Positions 1 through 10,666 of a stretch of 64,000 nucleotides of DNA are shown piece after piece. Source of the DNA: Pelomonas sp. V22 (GTDB lineage Bacteria; Pseudomonadota; Gammaproteobacteria; Burkholderiales; Burkholderiaceae_C); the NCBI RefSeq assembly GCF_030014915.1, contig NZ_JAGIXS010000008.1, positions 265,446 to 329,445 on the forward strand, in the 5' to 3' direction. The notes beneath the pieces were generated by a model. It ran no database searches, was not told the DNA's origin, and saw nothing but the letters and a program-made list of their open reading frames with translations. A program made the translations under genes and the position numbers. How positions within the stretch are numbered: position 1 is the first letter of the stretch; each line of letters starts with the position of its first letter.

Positions 1-2
1 TG

Positions 3-674
3 CAAGCCAGCCTGGCCTTTGCGCGCCGCGAGGTGGCGGCATCAACCGTTGCGGCCCAGCAGTCGCTGGCCGATTTCGCCAGCCTGCAAGCGGCCGATCT
101 GGCGGAAGACGATCAACCGACCTGGAACGACACCGCGATGCGCGTGAACGCCATGCGCTGGGCTGCGTCGCCAAGGCTGGCCTCACGCGAGTTCGGCAAG
201 CTGCTGATGAACCTCAGCGTCACGCCGGACGGCGAGCAATGCCTGAGCCTCATCGAGGGCAACCCGGCCAAGCCGCTCTTGCGCCGCTGCAGCTTCGGCC
301 AGGTCTGGCTGGCCTCGGCGAGCTTGAACCGCGAAGGCACTGCCATCGCCATCGCCGCCCAGCCGCTGGAGGGCTGGCGCGAGCTGTGGGTGCTGCGCAA
401 GGGTCGTGAGGGTTGGAGCCTGCAAGTGCTGCCGCCCGCCGCCGCCACGCCGGGCCTCGGCTATGTGGAATTCGCCGGCTGGGTGCCCGGCGGCAAGCAG
501 GTGCTGGTCAGCCGCGAGGCGCGGGCCGAGGGGCGCTATGCCCGCCGCACGTTCGAGCTGCTGAGCCTCGACACGCTGGCCACCGAACGCCAGGCCGGCG
601 AGCCGCAGCTGCTCGGCGCCTTCCAGCGCTGGCAGGACCCGGCCTGGAAGCGCGAGTCGCTGGCCCTGCGATGA
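3..674 (+). CDS. C-terminal part of a hypothetical protein, cut by the window edge
   Basis: The frame is open from the first bases to a TGA at 672-674 (about 223 residues), so the true start lies upstream of the window. No family is recognised. Short hydrophobic/aromatic stretches alternating with turns (for example LWVLRKG and AGWVPGGKQVLVSR) give the impression of beta-propeller blades of the PD40/WD40 kind, but this is only an impression. Nine bases separate it from the convergent subtilase gene. Confidence 0.6.
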   Translation, partial: QASLAFARREVAASTVAAQQSLADFASLQAADLAEDDQPTWNDTAMRVNAMRWAASPRLASREFGKLLMNLSVTPDGEQCLSLIEGNPAKPLLRRCSFGQVWLASASLNREGTAIAIAAQPLEGWRELWVLRKGREGWSLQVLPPAAATPGLGYVEFAGWVPGGKQVLVSREARAEGRYARRTFELLSLDTLATERQAGEPQLLGAFQRWQDPAWKRESLALR

Positions 675-683
675 ATGAGGCGC

Positions 684-2069
684 TTACTTGGCAGCGATGG
701 CGGCCGCCACCGCCGCCTCGGCATTGACGATGCCGGCACCGCAGCCGCTGCAGCTGGCCGGGAAGGCGCGCGCGCTGCTCTTCAAGAGCGTGGCCACCTG
801 GTCGGGCGTCAGCTTGGGGTTGGCCGAGAGCATCAGCGCCGCCACGCCGCTGACCACCGGCGTGGCCATCGAGGTGCCCGACATGTAGGCATAGGCATCG
901 GCGCCCGGCGTCGTGGTGCCGGCGTTCCAGGTCGAGAGGATGCCGCTGCTGCCGCCGTCGCCGCCCGGGGCGGCCAGCGTCACCGTGCTGCCGTAGTTCG
1001 AGTAGGAAGCGCGGCCGCCTGTCTTGCCGGTGGCGGCCACCGAGATCACGCCCGTGCAGTTGGCTGGCGAGCTGGTGCTGGCATCAGCCTTCTCATTGCC
1101 GGCCGCCACGATGACAACGGCGCCCTTGGCACGCGCCGCATTGATGGCGGTCTGCGAGGTCTTGCTGCAGGCGGCCGTGCCGCCGAGCGAGAGGTTGATC
1201 ACCCGAGCCGGCGTGGTGTTGGTCGGCAAACCGCTGACGGCATTGCCGGCCGCCCAGCTGATGGCGTCCGAGATGTCCGAGGTGTAGCCGCCGCAGCGGC
1301 CCAGCGCGCGCAGCGGCAGGACCTTGGCACCCCAGGCCACGCCGGCCACACCGGCCTTGTTGTTGGTGGCGGCCGCCACGATGCCGGCCACGTGCGTGCC
1401 GTGCCAGGAGCTGTTGGCGGCGGCCGAGCCGGTGCTGCAGTAGCCGGCCGTCACGTAGTCGCCGGGGTCGGTGGCGTCGGCATCGCGGCCGTCGCCATCG
1501 TTGGAGATGAAGGTGGTCGAGATGAAGTCGCGGCCGGCCAGCAGATTGGCCGTCAGGTCGGCGTGTTTGCGCACGCCGGTGTCGATCACGGCCACCACGA
1601 TGCCGGCGCCGCTGGCCTTGTCCCAGGCGGCCGGCGCGCGGATGCCGGCGGTCGCGTCGAACAGGCTCCACTGGTAGCTGTAGTAGCTGTCGCTGGGCGT
1701 CATCAGCGGCTGCAGCAGGTGGTCGGGCTCCGCATACTCGATATCGGGGTCGCCGGCACGCAGGCTTTGCACCATGGCCTCGGCCTCCTGGGCATTGAGC
1801 CGGCGGTTCAGCTGCATCACCTGAGCGCCGCTGCTCATCGCGCGCAGATGGCGCATGTTCACGCCCTGGCGATTCGAGGCCACGCGGATCGCGGCCTCGC
1901 CGCGTGCCGTGGTGAAGGGCTGCACGCCGCTGCGGTACTTGATGATCAGGCGGTCGGTGGGGGCGGGTTCATCGCCGGGGACCAGGTGGTCGTTGACGGG
2001 GCGCGCCAGGGCGGCGCCGACCAGGCTGGCCAGGGCCAGGGCGGTGAACAAACGGGGGAGCTGGTGCAT
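684..2069 (-). CDS. Secreted S8 family serine peptidase (subtilisin-like)
   Basis: A protein of 461 residues from the ATG at 2069. The frame extends 14 codons further, but the 2069 start is followed directly by a signal peptide (MHQLPRLFTALALASLVGAALA) and preceded by a GAGGCG-type ribosome site. A propeptide/inhibitor-I9-like region (about 35-120) precedes the catalytic domain. The subtilase catalytic triad is complete: Asp163 in VIDTGV, His223 in HGTHVAG and Ser400 in SGTSMATP, with oxyanion Asn325 in AAGNE. Several cysteines suggest disulfides, as expected of an exported enzyme. There is no C-terminal sorting or beta-barrel domain, so secretion to the periplasm or medium is likely. No operon partner is visible. 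Confidence 0.93.
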   Translation of the reverse strand: MHQLPRLFTALALASLVGAALARPVNDHLVPGDEPAPTDRLIIKYRSGVQPFTTARGEAAIRVASNRQGVNMRHLRAMSSGAQVMQLNRRLNAQEAEAMVQSLRAGDPDIEYAEPDHLLQPLMTPSDSYYSYQWSLFDATAGIRAPAAWDKASGAGIVVAVIDTGVRKHADLTANLLAGRDFISTTFISNDGDGRDADATDPGDYVTAGYCSTGSAAANSSWHGTHVAGIVAAATNNKAGVAGVAWGAKVLPLRALGRCGGYTSDISDAISWAAGNAVSGLPTNTTPARVINLSLGGTAACSKTSQTAINAARAKGAVVIVAAGNEKADASTSSPANCTGVISVAATGKTGGRASYSNYGSTVTLAAPGGDGGSSGILSTWNAGTTTPGADAYAYMSGTSMATPVVSGVAALMLSANPKLTPDQVATLLKSSARAFPASCSGCGAGIVNAEAAVAAAIAAK

Positions 2070-2327
2070 GAAGAAGCGCCTCGTGTTGAACTGCTGACGA
2101 GGCCAGATCACTTGGCGGCGATCTGGCAGCCCCGCTGCCCTGGCTTGCTGTGAAGCTCGCTGTAGGCCGGAAGCTTTGCGTCACGCGCTTTCACGCGTTT
2201 TGCCGAGCCCCAACGATAGGCGGCCGGCCCGGCGGCCGCCAGTGCGGGCGCTGATCGCACCGGGTGATTTCTGGCATTTGTTGGCAGGCTGGCGCCACAA
2301 TCGGCGCCCGAAGAGGAGGTGCCAACA

Positions 2328-2684
2328 ATGTCTTACATGCTCTTGATCGTCGAACCGGTCGGCCAGCGCCACGAGCGCGGCCTGGAAGCCGGTCAGCAGG
2401 TCTACGAACGGATGCTGCGTTTCACCGAGATGCTGCAGCAGCGCGGCGTGCTGGTGGCCAGCAACTCGCTGGCTTCGACCAAGCGGGCGACGCGCCTGAC
2501 CGTGCGCGAGGGCCGGCCGCAGCTGATCGACGGCCCCTTCGCCGAAGCCAAGGAAATGGTGGGCGGCTTCTTCCTGCTGGAGGGCGTCAGCCGCGAGCAG
2601 GCCCTGGCCTATGCCGAGCAATGCCCCGCGGCCGAGTGGGCGACGGTGGAGATCCGCCAGGTCGGGCCCTGCTTCGACGATTAA
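2328..2684 (+). CDS. YciI/DGPF-domain protein (first copy)
   Basis: 118 residues, starting at ATG 2328 behind a near-perfect ribosome site (AAGAGGAGGT at 2311-2320). It contains the family signature DGPFAEAKE at about residues 70-78, in a small alpha/beta YCII-type (ferredoxin-like) fold. DGPF proteins are typical genomic partners of ECF42 sigma factors, and such a sigma factor lies at 4101. Function is unknown in the family; a redox or small-molecule stress role has been suggested. It is probably the first gene of a five-gene operon (2328-5381). Confidence 0.85.
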   Translation: MSYMLLIVEPVGQRHERGLEAGQQVYERMLRFTEMLQQRGVLVASNSLASTKRATRLTVREGRPQLIDGPFAEAKEMVGGFFLLEGVSREQALAYAEQCPAAEWATVEIRQVGPCFDD

Positions 2685-2770
2685 ATTCCCGGTCTTTGTC
2701 GAAACCGGGCGGCCCGGCCCGTCGTGTTCCTGAGCGCCCGCTGCTTGGCGCGCCAACCAGGAGAGACAAG

Positions 2771-3154
2771 ATGCGATTCATGATCATCGTCCGGGCCACG
2801 CCCGACAGCGAGGCCGGCCAGCTGCCGACGGCCGACGACCCCCTGATGGTCGAGATGCAGGCCTTCCACGAGGAACTGGCCAAGGCCGGCGTGCTGCTCG
2901 ATGCCAACGGCCTCAAGCCCAGCAGCGCCGGCTGGCGCATCTGCCATGACGGCAAGGGCAAGAGCCGGGTCGTCGACGGCCCCTTCGCCGAGACCAAGGA
3001 GCTGATCGCCGGCTACACGCTCATCCAGGTGCGCTCCCGCGAGGAGGCGATGGAATGGTCGCGCCGATTCCCGGCGCCGTTCCGGGGTCTGGCCTGCGAG
3101 GTCGAGGTGCGCCAGCTCTATGAAATCCAAGACTTCGAAGCAGCAAGGAACTGA
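2771..3154 (+). CDS. YciI/DGPF-domain protein (second copy)
   Basis: 127 residues, ATG at 2771 preceded by AGGAGAGAC. It carries VDGPFAETKELIAGY, the same signature as the gene before it, but the two are divergent in sequence, so this is an old duplication. Its TGA (3152-3154) is followed after one base by the ATG of the next gene, which indicates co-translation. The surrounding frame runs far upstream, but the strong ribosome site and family start fix 2771. Confidence 0.87.
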   Translation: MRFMIIVRATPDSEAGQLPTADDPLMVEMQAFHEELAKAGVLLDANGLKPSSAGWRICHDGKGKSRVVDGPFAETKELIAGYTLIQVRSREEAMEWSRRFPAPFRGLACEVEVRQLYEIQDFEAARN

Positions 3155-3155
3155 C

Positions 3156-3689
3156 ATGCTGAAACTCATCCTGATCCTCGTGGCCGTCGCCCTCGTCGGC
3201 TTCCTCGCCTTCGTGGCCACCCGCCCTGACAGCTTCCGCATCGAGCGCAGTGCCCGCATTGCCGCCACGCCCGAGCAGCTGCACGGGCTGATCAACGACT
3301 TTCGCCAGTTCAACCGCTGGAACCCCTGGCGCCTCAAAGACCCCGCCACCACCGACCTCTATGGCACGAGCACCGTCGGCGTCGGCGCGCGCTACGGCTG
3401 GGAGAGCAAGGAGTTGGGCGTGGGCAGCATGGAGATCGTCGAGTCCACGGCGGGCCAGCGGGTGCTCTTGAAGCTCGATTTCATCAAGCCTTTCGAGGCC
3501 CACAACCGGGCCGAGTTCACGCTGCAGGCCGAGGCCGATGGCGCCACCACGGTGCGCTGGTCCATGGAGGGGCCGGCCAACTTCATGTCCAAGCTGATGA
3601 ACGTGGTCGTTGGCATGGAGAAGATGGTGGGCCCGGACTTCGAGGCCGGCCTCGCCAACCTCAAGAAGATCGCCGAACAGCGCGGCTGA
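3156..3689 (+). CDS. Membrane-anchored SRPBCC family protein (polyketide cyclase-like)
   Basis: 177 residues from ATG 3156, with ribosome site AAGGAA just upstream; a longer start at 3120 would overlap the previous gene. One N-terminal membrane segment (LKLILILVAVALVGFLAFVA) is followed by a SRPBCC/START-like lipid-binding fold: 'IAATPEQLHGLINDF..FNRWNPW' near 35-60 and 'VGPDFEAGLANLKKIAE' as the closing helix. These proteins bind hydrophobic ligands in a cavity; the ligand here cannot be read from sequence. It lies inside the DGPF/ECF operon. Confidence 0.82.
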   Translation: MLKLILILVAVALVGFLAFVATRPDSFRIERSARIAATPEQLHGLINDFRQFNRWNPWRLKDPATTDLYGTSTVGVGARYGWESKELGVGSMEIVESTAGQRVLLKLDFIKPFEAHNRAEFTLQAEADGATTVRWSMEGPANFMSKLMNVVVGMEKMVGPDFEAGLANLKKIAEQRG

Positions 3690-3703
3690 CAAAGGAGACT
3701 GCC

Positions 3704-4099
3704 ATGCAGATCAAGATCGCCAGCGTCATGGTCGATGACCAGGACAAGGCCCTGCGCTTTTACACCGAGAAGCTGGGCTTCAAGAAGATGGCCGACATTC
3801 CCATGGGCCCGACCTACCGCTGGCTCACCGTGGTGGCGCCCGAGGGCATCGCGGGCATGGAGCTGGCGCTTGAGCCGATGGGCTTCGAGCCGGCGCGTGT
3901 CTTCCAGAAGGCCTTGTACGAGGCCAACATCCCGGCCACGGCCTTCCTCACCGCCGATGTCGAGACCGAAGCCCGACAGCTGCGCGAGCGCGGCGTCACG
4001 GTGCGGGGTGAGCCCGTGCACATGGGCCCGATCAAGGCCGTGATGTTCGAGGACGGCTGCGGCAACCTGATCCACCTGGTCCAGCCACTCCAGACCTGA
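3704..4099 (+). CDS. VOC family protein (glyoxalase/bleomycin-resistance fold)
   Basis: 131 residues, ATG 3704 behind AAAGGAG. It opens with the usual VOC pattern 'IASVMVDDQDKALRFYTEKLGF' split into two beta-alpha-beta modules, and ends with 'FEDGCGNLIHLVQ', which carries the usual late glutamate/histidine region. It may be a metal-dependent lyase or dioxygenase-like enzyme, or a binding protein; the substrate is unknown. It ends 1 base before the ATG of the sigma factor gene, so the two are probably translationally coupled. Confidence 0.87.
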   Translation: MQIKIASVMVDDQDKALRFYTEKLGFKKMADIPMGPTYRWLTVVAPEGIAGMELALEPMGFEPARVFQKALYEANIPATAFLTADVETEARQLRERGVTVRGEPVHMGPIKAVMFEDGCGNLIHLVQPLQT

Positions 4100-4100
4100 G

Positions 4101-5381
4101 ATGCGCACGCCCAGCGACATCGAGCGCGCCATCACGGCGGTCTGGCGCATGGAGTCGGCCAAGATCGTGGCCCACATCGCCCGCATCACCCGCGACGTGG
4201 GCGTGGCCGAGGAGCTGGCCCAGGACACCCTGCTCAGCGCCCTGCAGCGCTGGCCGCAGGACGGCCTGCCCGACAAGCCGGCCGCCTGGCTGATGACGGC
4301 GGCCAAGCACCGCGCGCTGGACCATGTGCGCGCCGAGGCCCTGCATGCGCGCAAGCATGAGGAACTGGGCGCCGACCTCGAGGCGCAGGAGGCGATGATC
4401 GTGCCGGACTTCGTCGATGGCCTCGATGCCGCAAGAGCCGACGACATCGGCGACGACCTCTTGCGCCTGATCTTCACCGCCTGCCACCCGGTGCTCTCCA
4501 CCGAGGCCCGCGTGGCGCTGACGCTGCGCTTGCTCGGCGGCCTCACCACCGCCGAGATCGCGCGTGCCTACCTGGTGGCCGAACCCACCATCGCCCAGCG
4601 CATCGTGCGCGCCAAGAAGACCCTGTCTTCGGCCCGCGTGCCTTTCGAGCTGCCGCCACCCGAGGCGCGGCATGAGCGCCTCGCGTCGGTGCTGGAGGTG
4701 ATCTACCTGGTCTTCAACGAGGGCTACACGGCCACGGCCGGTGCCGACTGGCTGCGCCCGGCGCTGTGCGACGAGGCGCTGCGCCTGTCGCGCGTGCTGA
4801 TGGGCCTGATGCCCGAGGAGGTCGAGGTGCTGGGCCTGAACGCGCTGCTGGAGATCCAGGCCTCGCGCGCTCACGCCCGTACCGACCGCGAGGGTCGGCC
4901 GGTGCTTCTGATGGACCAGGACCGCAGCCGCTGGGACCTGCTCCTGGTGCGCCGCGGCCTCGCTGCACTGCAGCGCATTGCCGAGCTGGGCAAGGAGCTG
5001 GGGCCCTATGCGCTGCAAGCCGGCATCGCCGCATGCCATGCCCGGGCCGTGCGTGCCGAGGACACCGACTGGACCGAGATCGTGGCGCTCTATGACGCCC
5101 TGTGCCAGCTCCAGCCCTCGCCCGTGGTGGAGCTGAACCGCGCCGTGGCTGTGGGCATGGCCGAGGGGCCGGCCGCCGCGCTGGAACTGGTTGATGCGCT
5201 GGTGGACGAGGGCGGCCTCGCCCAGTACCCCTGGCTGTTCAGTGTGCGCGGCGACCTGCTGGCCAAGCTCGGCCGCATTGGTGAAGCCCGTACCGAGATC
5301 GCCCGTGCCGCGACGCTGACCCGCAACGAGCGCGAGCGCGAACTGCTGCTGGAGCGGGCCAGCAAGCTCAGCGCTGCGTGA
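4101..5381 (+). CDS. ECF sigma factor of the ECF42 type (DUF6596/TPR-like C-terminal extension)
   Basis: 426 residues, about twice the size of a plain ECF sigma factor. Sigma region 2 spans about 5-75 (ending 'AAWLMTAAKHRALDHVR'), region 4 about 115-170 ('GLTTAEIARAYLVAEPTIAQRIVRAKK', a helix-turn-helix), followed by a long helical C-terminal part with 'EVIYLVFNEGYTA' (DUF6596) and TPR-like helices. This architecture and the upstream DGPF genes match group ECF42. The known family lacks a classical anti-sigma factor and the C-terminal extension is needed for activity; that is family knowledge, not seen here. It is the last gene of the operon and probably controls it. Confidence 0.9.
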   Translation: MRTPSDIERAITAVWRMESAKIVAHIARITRDVGVAEELAQDTLLSALQRWPQDGLPDKPAAWLMTAAKHRALDHVRAEALHARKHEELGADLEAQEAMIVPDFVDGLDAARADDIGDDLLRLIFTACHPVLSTEARVALTLRLLGGLTTAEIARAYLVAEPTIAQRIVRAKKTLSSARVPFELPPPEARHERLASVLEVIYLVFNEGYTATAGADWLRPALCDEALRLSRVLMGLMPEEVEVLGLNALLEIQASRAHARTDREGRPVLLMDQDRSRWDLLLVRRGLAALQRIAELGKELGPYALQAGIAACHARAVRAEDTDWTEIVALYDALCQLQPSPVVELNRAVAVGMAEGPAAALELVDALVDEGGLAQYPWLFSVRGDLLAKLGRIGEARTEIARAATLTRNERERELLLERASKLSAA

Positions 5382-5439
5382 ACGCGAGAGACAAACTTTT
5401 GCATGAGAGGCAAGATCAAGGATGAGGGAGGGAGCGGTA

Positions 5440-6345
5440 GTGCGTGCAAGAAGCTTGATCATGCTCGGCGGCTTTGGGGCAATCTTGTGCGGCCTTGTCG
5501 CGGTCTGCATGTCAGGAGATCCGCCGCCCGAGCTTGAGGTGAGACCCGAGCGCTTGGTTGAGCGCCCTGTCGGGATGGGCGCAAGGCCTTCATGGGCGGC
5601 GTCGGGAGGCTCTACTCCGCTGCCCGGTTTGCCACCGAAGGTTGAGGTGCCCACCGCGAACTTCGCTGAGATGCGCCGGCTCTTCGAGAGCAGCCAGAAC
5701 TACCGCGCTTTTGTCAGCCAGGCGCTTCTGAGGCCAGCCGATGGCGGCAGGTTCTATTCGTTGATGGCCATGGAGACTTGCATCCGGGTCCAGGCCCTTC
5801 AGAACGCCAGACGCAAGGAGTCAGCTGGCGATTCAGGGAAAGGGTTGGAGCAGAGCGTCTCAGCCTTGGATCGGCTGGAGCAGCGATGTGAAGGGTTGGC
5901 CGAGCAGTTTGGTGGCTCGCGCAATCTCTACAGCCGGATCCTTGTGAAAGTGCCAGCCGGCGCTGAGGACCCGCTGCTGCAGGCGCAGCGACGATTGCAG
6001 CAGGGCGAGGAGGATCCTTGGGCGGCGATCCAGCGTGCTCGGTCGCTGTCAGATCCGAATCTGTCCGCCATGACGCTGGGAACCAAGGCCGAACAGCTGA
6101 TTGCGCATGCCGAGCGCTTCAAGGACAGCACCTTGGACGAAGATCTGGTCGCGCAAGCTGTGATGACGGCTGGATGCGAGATCCAGGGCAGCTGCATCAG
6201 TGGACTGGACAATCTCATCGAATGTGCAGACCGCATCTGCTCTTCGACAGACATGAGAGAGCGCGTCCTTTCCAGCATCGCGGATCCGGCGCAGCGGGAT
6301 CAGTATCTGAAGCTGCGGCAATGGCTCTTGACGGTGATGAAGTAG
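5440..6345 (+). CDS. Hypothetical exported/membrane-anchored protein
   Basis: 301 residues if started at GTG 5440, which has a strong ribosome site (GAGGGAGGG, 7 bases upstream); ATG 5422 is an in-frame alternative with a poor site. One hydrophobic segment ([19 protein letters not shown]) near the N-terminus is followed by a Pro-rich linker and a mostly helical domain. Conserved-looking cysteine pairs near the end (GCEIQGSC and ECADRICSS) suggest disulfides and therefore an extracytoplasmic location. No family is recognised. Codon use is less GC-biased than in its neighbours, hinting at later acquisition. Confidence 0.65.
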   Translation: MRARSLIMLGGFGAILCGLVAVCMSGDPPPELEVRPERLVERPVGMGARPSWAASGGSTPLPGLPPKVEVPTANFAEMRRLFESSQNYRAFVSQALLRPADGGRFYSLMAMETCIRVQALQNARRKESAGDSGKGLEQSVSALDRLEQRCEGLAEQFGGSRNLYSRILVKVPAGAEDPLLQAQRRLQQGEEDPWAAIQRARSLSDPNLSAMTLGTKAEQLIAHAERFKDSTLDEDLVAQAVMTAGCEIQGSCISGLDNLIECADRICSSTDMRERVLSSIADPAQRDQYLKLRQWLLTVMK

Positions 6346-6376
6346 GGCCACACGGCGCCGCGTTTTGCGTCCGGAC

Positions 6377-7768
<1,392 letters not shown>

Positions 7769-7783
7769 GCCTGCCCTGCTCCC

Positions 7784-10546
7784 TCAGAAGTCGTAGGCCG
7801 CGGTCACCGACAGGTAGCGGCCGTAAACATTGGCCACGCTGCTGCTCACGCCGACTTCGGTGTTGTTCGGATCCAGCGGCGGGCGCTTGTCCTGCAGGTT
7901 GCGCACCGAGGCACTGAGCTTCACGCCCTTGAAGCCCTTGTAGCTGAGCGACATGTCGATGGTCTTCCAGGCCGCGATGCGGCAGAGGTTGCCGTAGCCG
8001 CCGGCGGTCAGCGTGGCATCGCAGCTGCCACCCGCGTCGAAGCTCTGGAAGGCGCTCTGGTAGTTGTAGGACAGCGAGCTGGACCAGCTGCCCACCGACC
8101 AGTTGGCGCCGAGCTGGGCCTTGTTGCGCGGCAGCTTGTAGTAGCCCACCGTGTCGACCAGCGGCGAGCTGGCTTGCGTCTGCTGTTTGCGCGACTGCAT
8201 GTAGGTGCCCTTGAGGCTGAGGCGCAGCTTGCCCAGGTCGCCCAGGCCAAAGCGCTGGCCCAGCTCGTAGTCGAGGCCGGCGGTCTTGGACAGGGCCAGG
8301 TTCAGGTAGGGCCGGCGCACCTGGAACACGGTGCCGGGCGTGCCGGGCACGGTGCTGTCCAGCCGCACGACGGCGCCCGGGAACTCGCTCTCGCGGTTCA
8401 GGATTTCCTGGGCGCTCAGGCGGTCCACCTCGCCACGGCGCTCGATGTACCAGGCATCGACGATGACTTCCGTGCCCTTGGTGGGCTCGTAAAGCAGGCC
8501 GAGGGTCACGGAGTCGGACTTCTCGGGCTTCAAGTCCGGGTTGGACAGCGAGACCGTCGACAGGCTCAGCGAGCAGTTGGCATTGCTGGTGTTGACGATG
8601 GGGCACAGGATGGGATCGCGGTAGCCCGAGCTGAAGGCGAACACGGCCGACTTGGTGACCTGCGACAGCGAAGGCGCTCGGAAGCCATTGGCCCAGGAAC
8701 CGCGCAGGGCCAGCGTCTTGGTCAGCGCGTACTTGGCGCCCAGCTTGGCGGTGACGGCATTGCCGAAGTCGGTGTAGTGCTCGGCGCGCAGCGCGACCTG
8801 CGTTTCCAGGCCCTTGATGAAGGGCAGCTGCAGTTCGGCGTAGGCTGCCGCGATGTTGCGCGAACCGGCGGCTTCGCCGATGCCTCGGCCGATGATGTCG
8901 CCGGCGGCGGTGCGCGGGTCGGCGCCCACCTCGAAGCTCTCATGGCGCAGTTCGCCACCGACGCCGAGCATGGCCATGCCACCGTCGAGCTTGACCAGCT
9001 CGCGCGAGCCACGCGCATCGAAGGACGTGGTGCGGGAATTGCCCCAGTCGTTGATGTCCGGCGACAGGAGGGCCAGCACCTCGGGGCTGTTGACGCCGCC
9101 GAAGCGGTAGCTGCCATCGGCCAGCACCTTGTTGAGGCCCGACAGGCTCAGGCGGCCAGTCAAGGTCTTGGTGTTCTTCTGGTCATGGTGCAGGAAGCCG
9201 CTGTCGATGTCCCAGGCGCCCAGCGTGGTGCTGGCGCTCAGCACCAGGCGCACGTTCTCGGCCTGGGTGTGATAGTCGTAGGGCAGGTCGGCAAAGCGGT
9301 AGCGCAGGCCCATCACCGTGGGCTTGGTGTAGCTGGTGGTGGTGCCGCTGGAATTGGGCAGCTTGACCGGGTTGGCCGTGGTGGCGAGGCGGGTCGGGTT
9401 GTCTGGGTGGTTGGCCGGCAGCGCCAGGCCCATGAACTGCACGGTATTGCCCTTGGCATCGCCCCAGGTGGAGAGCGATTCGGTGCGGCTGGTCGGCGAG
9501 TCCGTGTAGTCGTTGCGGGTGCGCGAGGCCATCAGCTCGGCATTGAGCGTCGTGTCCTTGCCCAGCAGGTAGGTGCCGCGCACAAAGCCCGAGCTGCGTT
9601 CCTGTGCGCCGGTGTACTGGGCGTACTGCGTCGAGTCCCACAGGCAGCGCGGCGTGGAGACGGTCGAGGAGTACGGCGCCTGCGTGGCGCAGCTGCTGGA
9701 CAGCATGCCGCGGAAGCTGCCCGAGCTGCCGTTGTTGTAGGTGTAGAGATTGCCCGGGTAGGACGAGGTGGACGACGGCGTCAGGCGGCCGTAGAGCTGC
9801 TTCAGCAGGTCGCCCTGCACCAGGTTGGGGTTCTCGGTGATGCCCACGCCGTCGCGCTTGTAGAGCTCGGCGCCGACGAAGACGTTGTAGCCGTCGCGGT
9901 CGAGGTCACCAAAGCCAGCCACGCCGGTGACCGTGTGGTTCTTGAACAGGCCGTCGAAGCGCTGCTTGGCGTTCAGCTCGATCATCTGGCCGCGGTAGTC
10001 CTTGCGCAGGATCACGTTGACCACGCCGGCCAGCGCGTCCGAGCCGTACAGCGAGGAGGCGCCCGACTTGAGGATTTCGATGCGCTCGATCGCCGACATC
10101 GGGATCGAGTTGACATTGAAGATGGTCGACTGGCCGCTGTTCACGTCCACGACGGCGGCCGGCGCGATGCGGCGGCCATTGATCAGCACCAGGGTGGCGG
10201 CCGAGCCCATGCCGCGCATGGAGACCGAGGCGGTGCCGGCCGAGAAGCCGTTGCCGCTGCTCAGGTCATCGAGGCCGCCGGCGCCGGTGGACGGGTCCAT
10301 GCGCAGCAGCTCGTCCAGCGTGGTGGCGCCGCTGCGTTCGATGTCCTCGCGCTTGATGACGCTGACCGGGGCCGGCGTCTCGGCATCGGTGCGCTTGATC
10401 ATGGTGCCGGTGACCTCGACACGCTCCAGCTTGGGAGCGGCCGGCGTGGCCGGGGCGGGCGGCGTGGCGGGATTTTGGGTCTGGGCTTGGGCGCCCAATG
10501 CCATGCAGGCGAGCGCGATCAGGTGAAGGCGTGCGGCGGTCTTCAT
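7784..10546 (-). CDS. TonB-dependent outer-membrane receptor
   Basis: 920 residues from ATG 10546. The frame is open 25 codons further, but this start gives a clean signal peptide (MKTAARLHLIALACMALGAQAQ). A Pro/Ala linker is followed by KLERVEVTGTMIKR, the usual TonB-box/plug entry, a plug domain ('SVIKREDIERSGATTLDELLR', 'NGRRIAP', 'IERIEILKSGASSLYGSDALAGVVNVI') and a long beta-barrel that ends in the aromatic C-terminus 'YLSVTAAYDF' recognised by the BAM machinery. The substrate is not readable. The divergent LysR gene at 10666 may regulate it. Confidence 0.93.
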   Translation of the reverse strand: MKTAARLHLIALACMALGAQAQTQNPATPPAPATPAAPKLERVEVTGTMIKRTDAETPAPVSVIKREDIERSGATTLDELLRMDPSTGAGGLDDLSSGNGFSAGTASVSMRGMGSAATLVLINGRRIAPAAVVDVNSGQSTIFNVNSIPMSAIERIEILKSGASSLYGSDALAGVVNVILRKDYRGQMIELNAKQRFDGLFKNHTVTGVAGFGDLDRDGYNVFVGAELYKRDGVGITENPNLVQGDLLKQLYGRLTPSSTSSYPGNLYTYNNGSSGSFRGMLSSSCATQAPYSSTVSTPRCLWDSTQYAQYTGAQERSSGFVRGTYLLGKDTTLNAELMASRTRNDYTDSPTSRTESLSTWGDAKGNTVQFMGLALPANHPDNPTRLATTANPVKLPNSSGTTTSYTKPTVMGLRYRFADLPYDYHTQAENVRLVLSASTTLGAWDIDSGFLHHDQKNTKTLTGRLSLSGLNKVLADGSYRFGGVNSPEVLALLSPDINDWGNSRTTSFDARGSRELVKLDGGMAMLGVGGELRHESFEVGADPRTAAGDIIGRGIGEAAGSRNIAAAYAELQLPFIKGLETQVALRAEHYTDFGNAVTAKLGAKYALTKTLALRGSWANGFRAPSLSQVTKSAVFAFSSGYRDPILCPIVNTSNANCSLSLSTVSLSNPDLKPEKSDSVTLGLLYEPTKGTEVIVDAWYIERRGEVDRLSAQEILNRESEFPGAVVRLDSTVPGTPGTVFQVRRPYLNLALSKTAGLDYELGQRFGLGDLGKLRLSLKGTYMQSRKQQTQASSPLVDTVGYYKLPRNKAQLGANWSVGSWSSSLSYNYQSAFQSFDAGGSCDATLTAGGYGNLCRIAAWKTIDMSLSYKGFKGVKLSASVRNLQDKRPPLDPNNTEVGVSSSVANVYGRYLSVTAAYDF

Positions 10547-10649
10547 GCTTGCGGAACTCCAGGGTCGGTTGATGCGCGCAAAACGGCGCGCGAGGAACGA
10601 GGCAGACCGCACCGTAAGCATTTGCCATCCGGCGAGCGTGATCTATTTT

Positions 10650-10666
10650 TTGCTAAAGTTTCGCAA
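10650..10666. promoter_or_regulatory. Candidate LysR-type operator in the divergent intergenic region
   Basis: An inverted repeat TTGC-N9-GCAA in an AT-rich patch of the 119 bp between the receptor gene and the lysR-type gene, overlapping the start codon of the latter. It fits the loose T-N11-A shape of LysR sites and could serve autorepression. Only the pattern is seen; binding is inferred. Confidence 0.35.

Noticed and set aside
675..2153. Long plus-strand frame of 492 codons opposite the subtilase
   Set aside because: High-GC antisense shadow with His/Gly/Arg-rich translation and no motif; the minus-strand subtilase has full catalytic residues.
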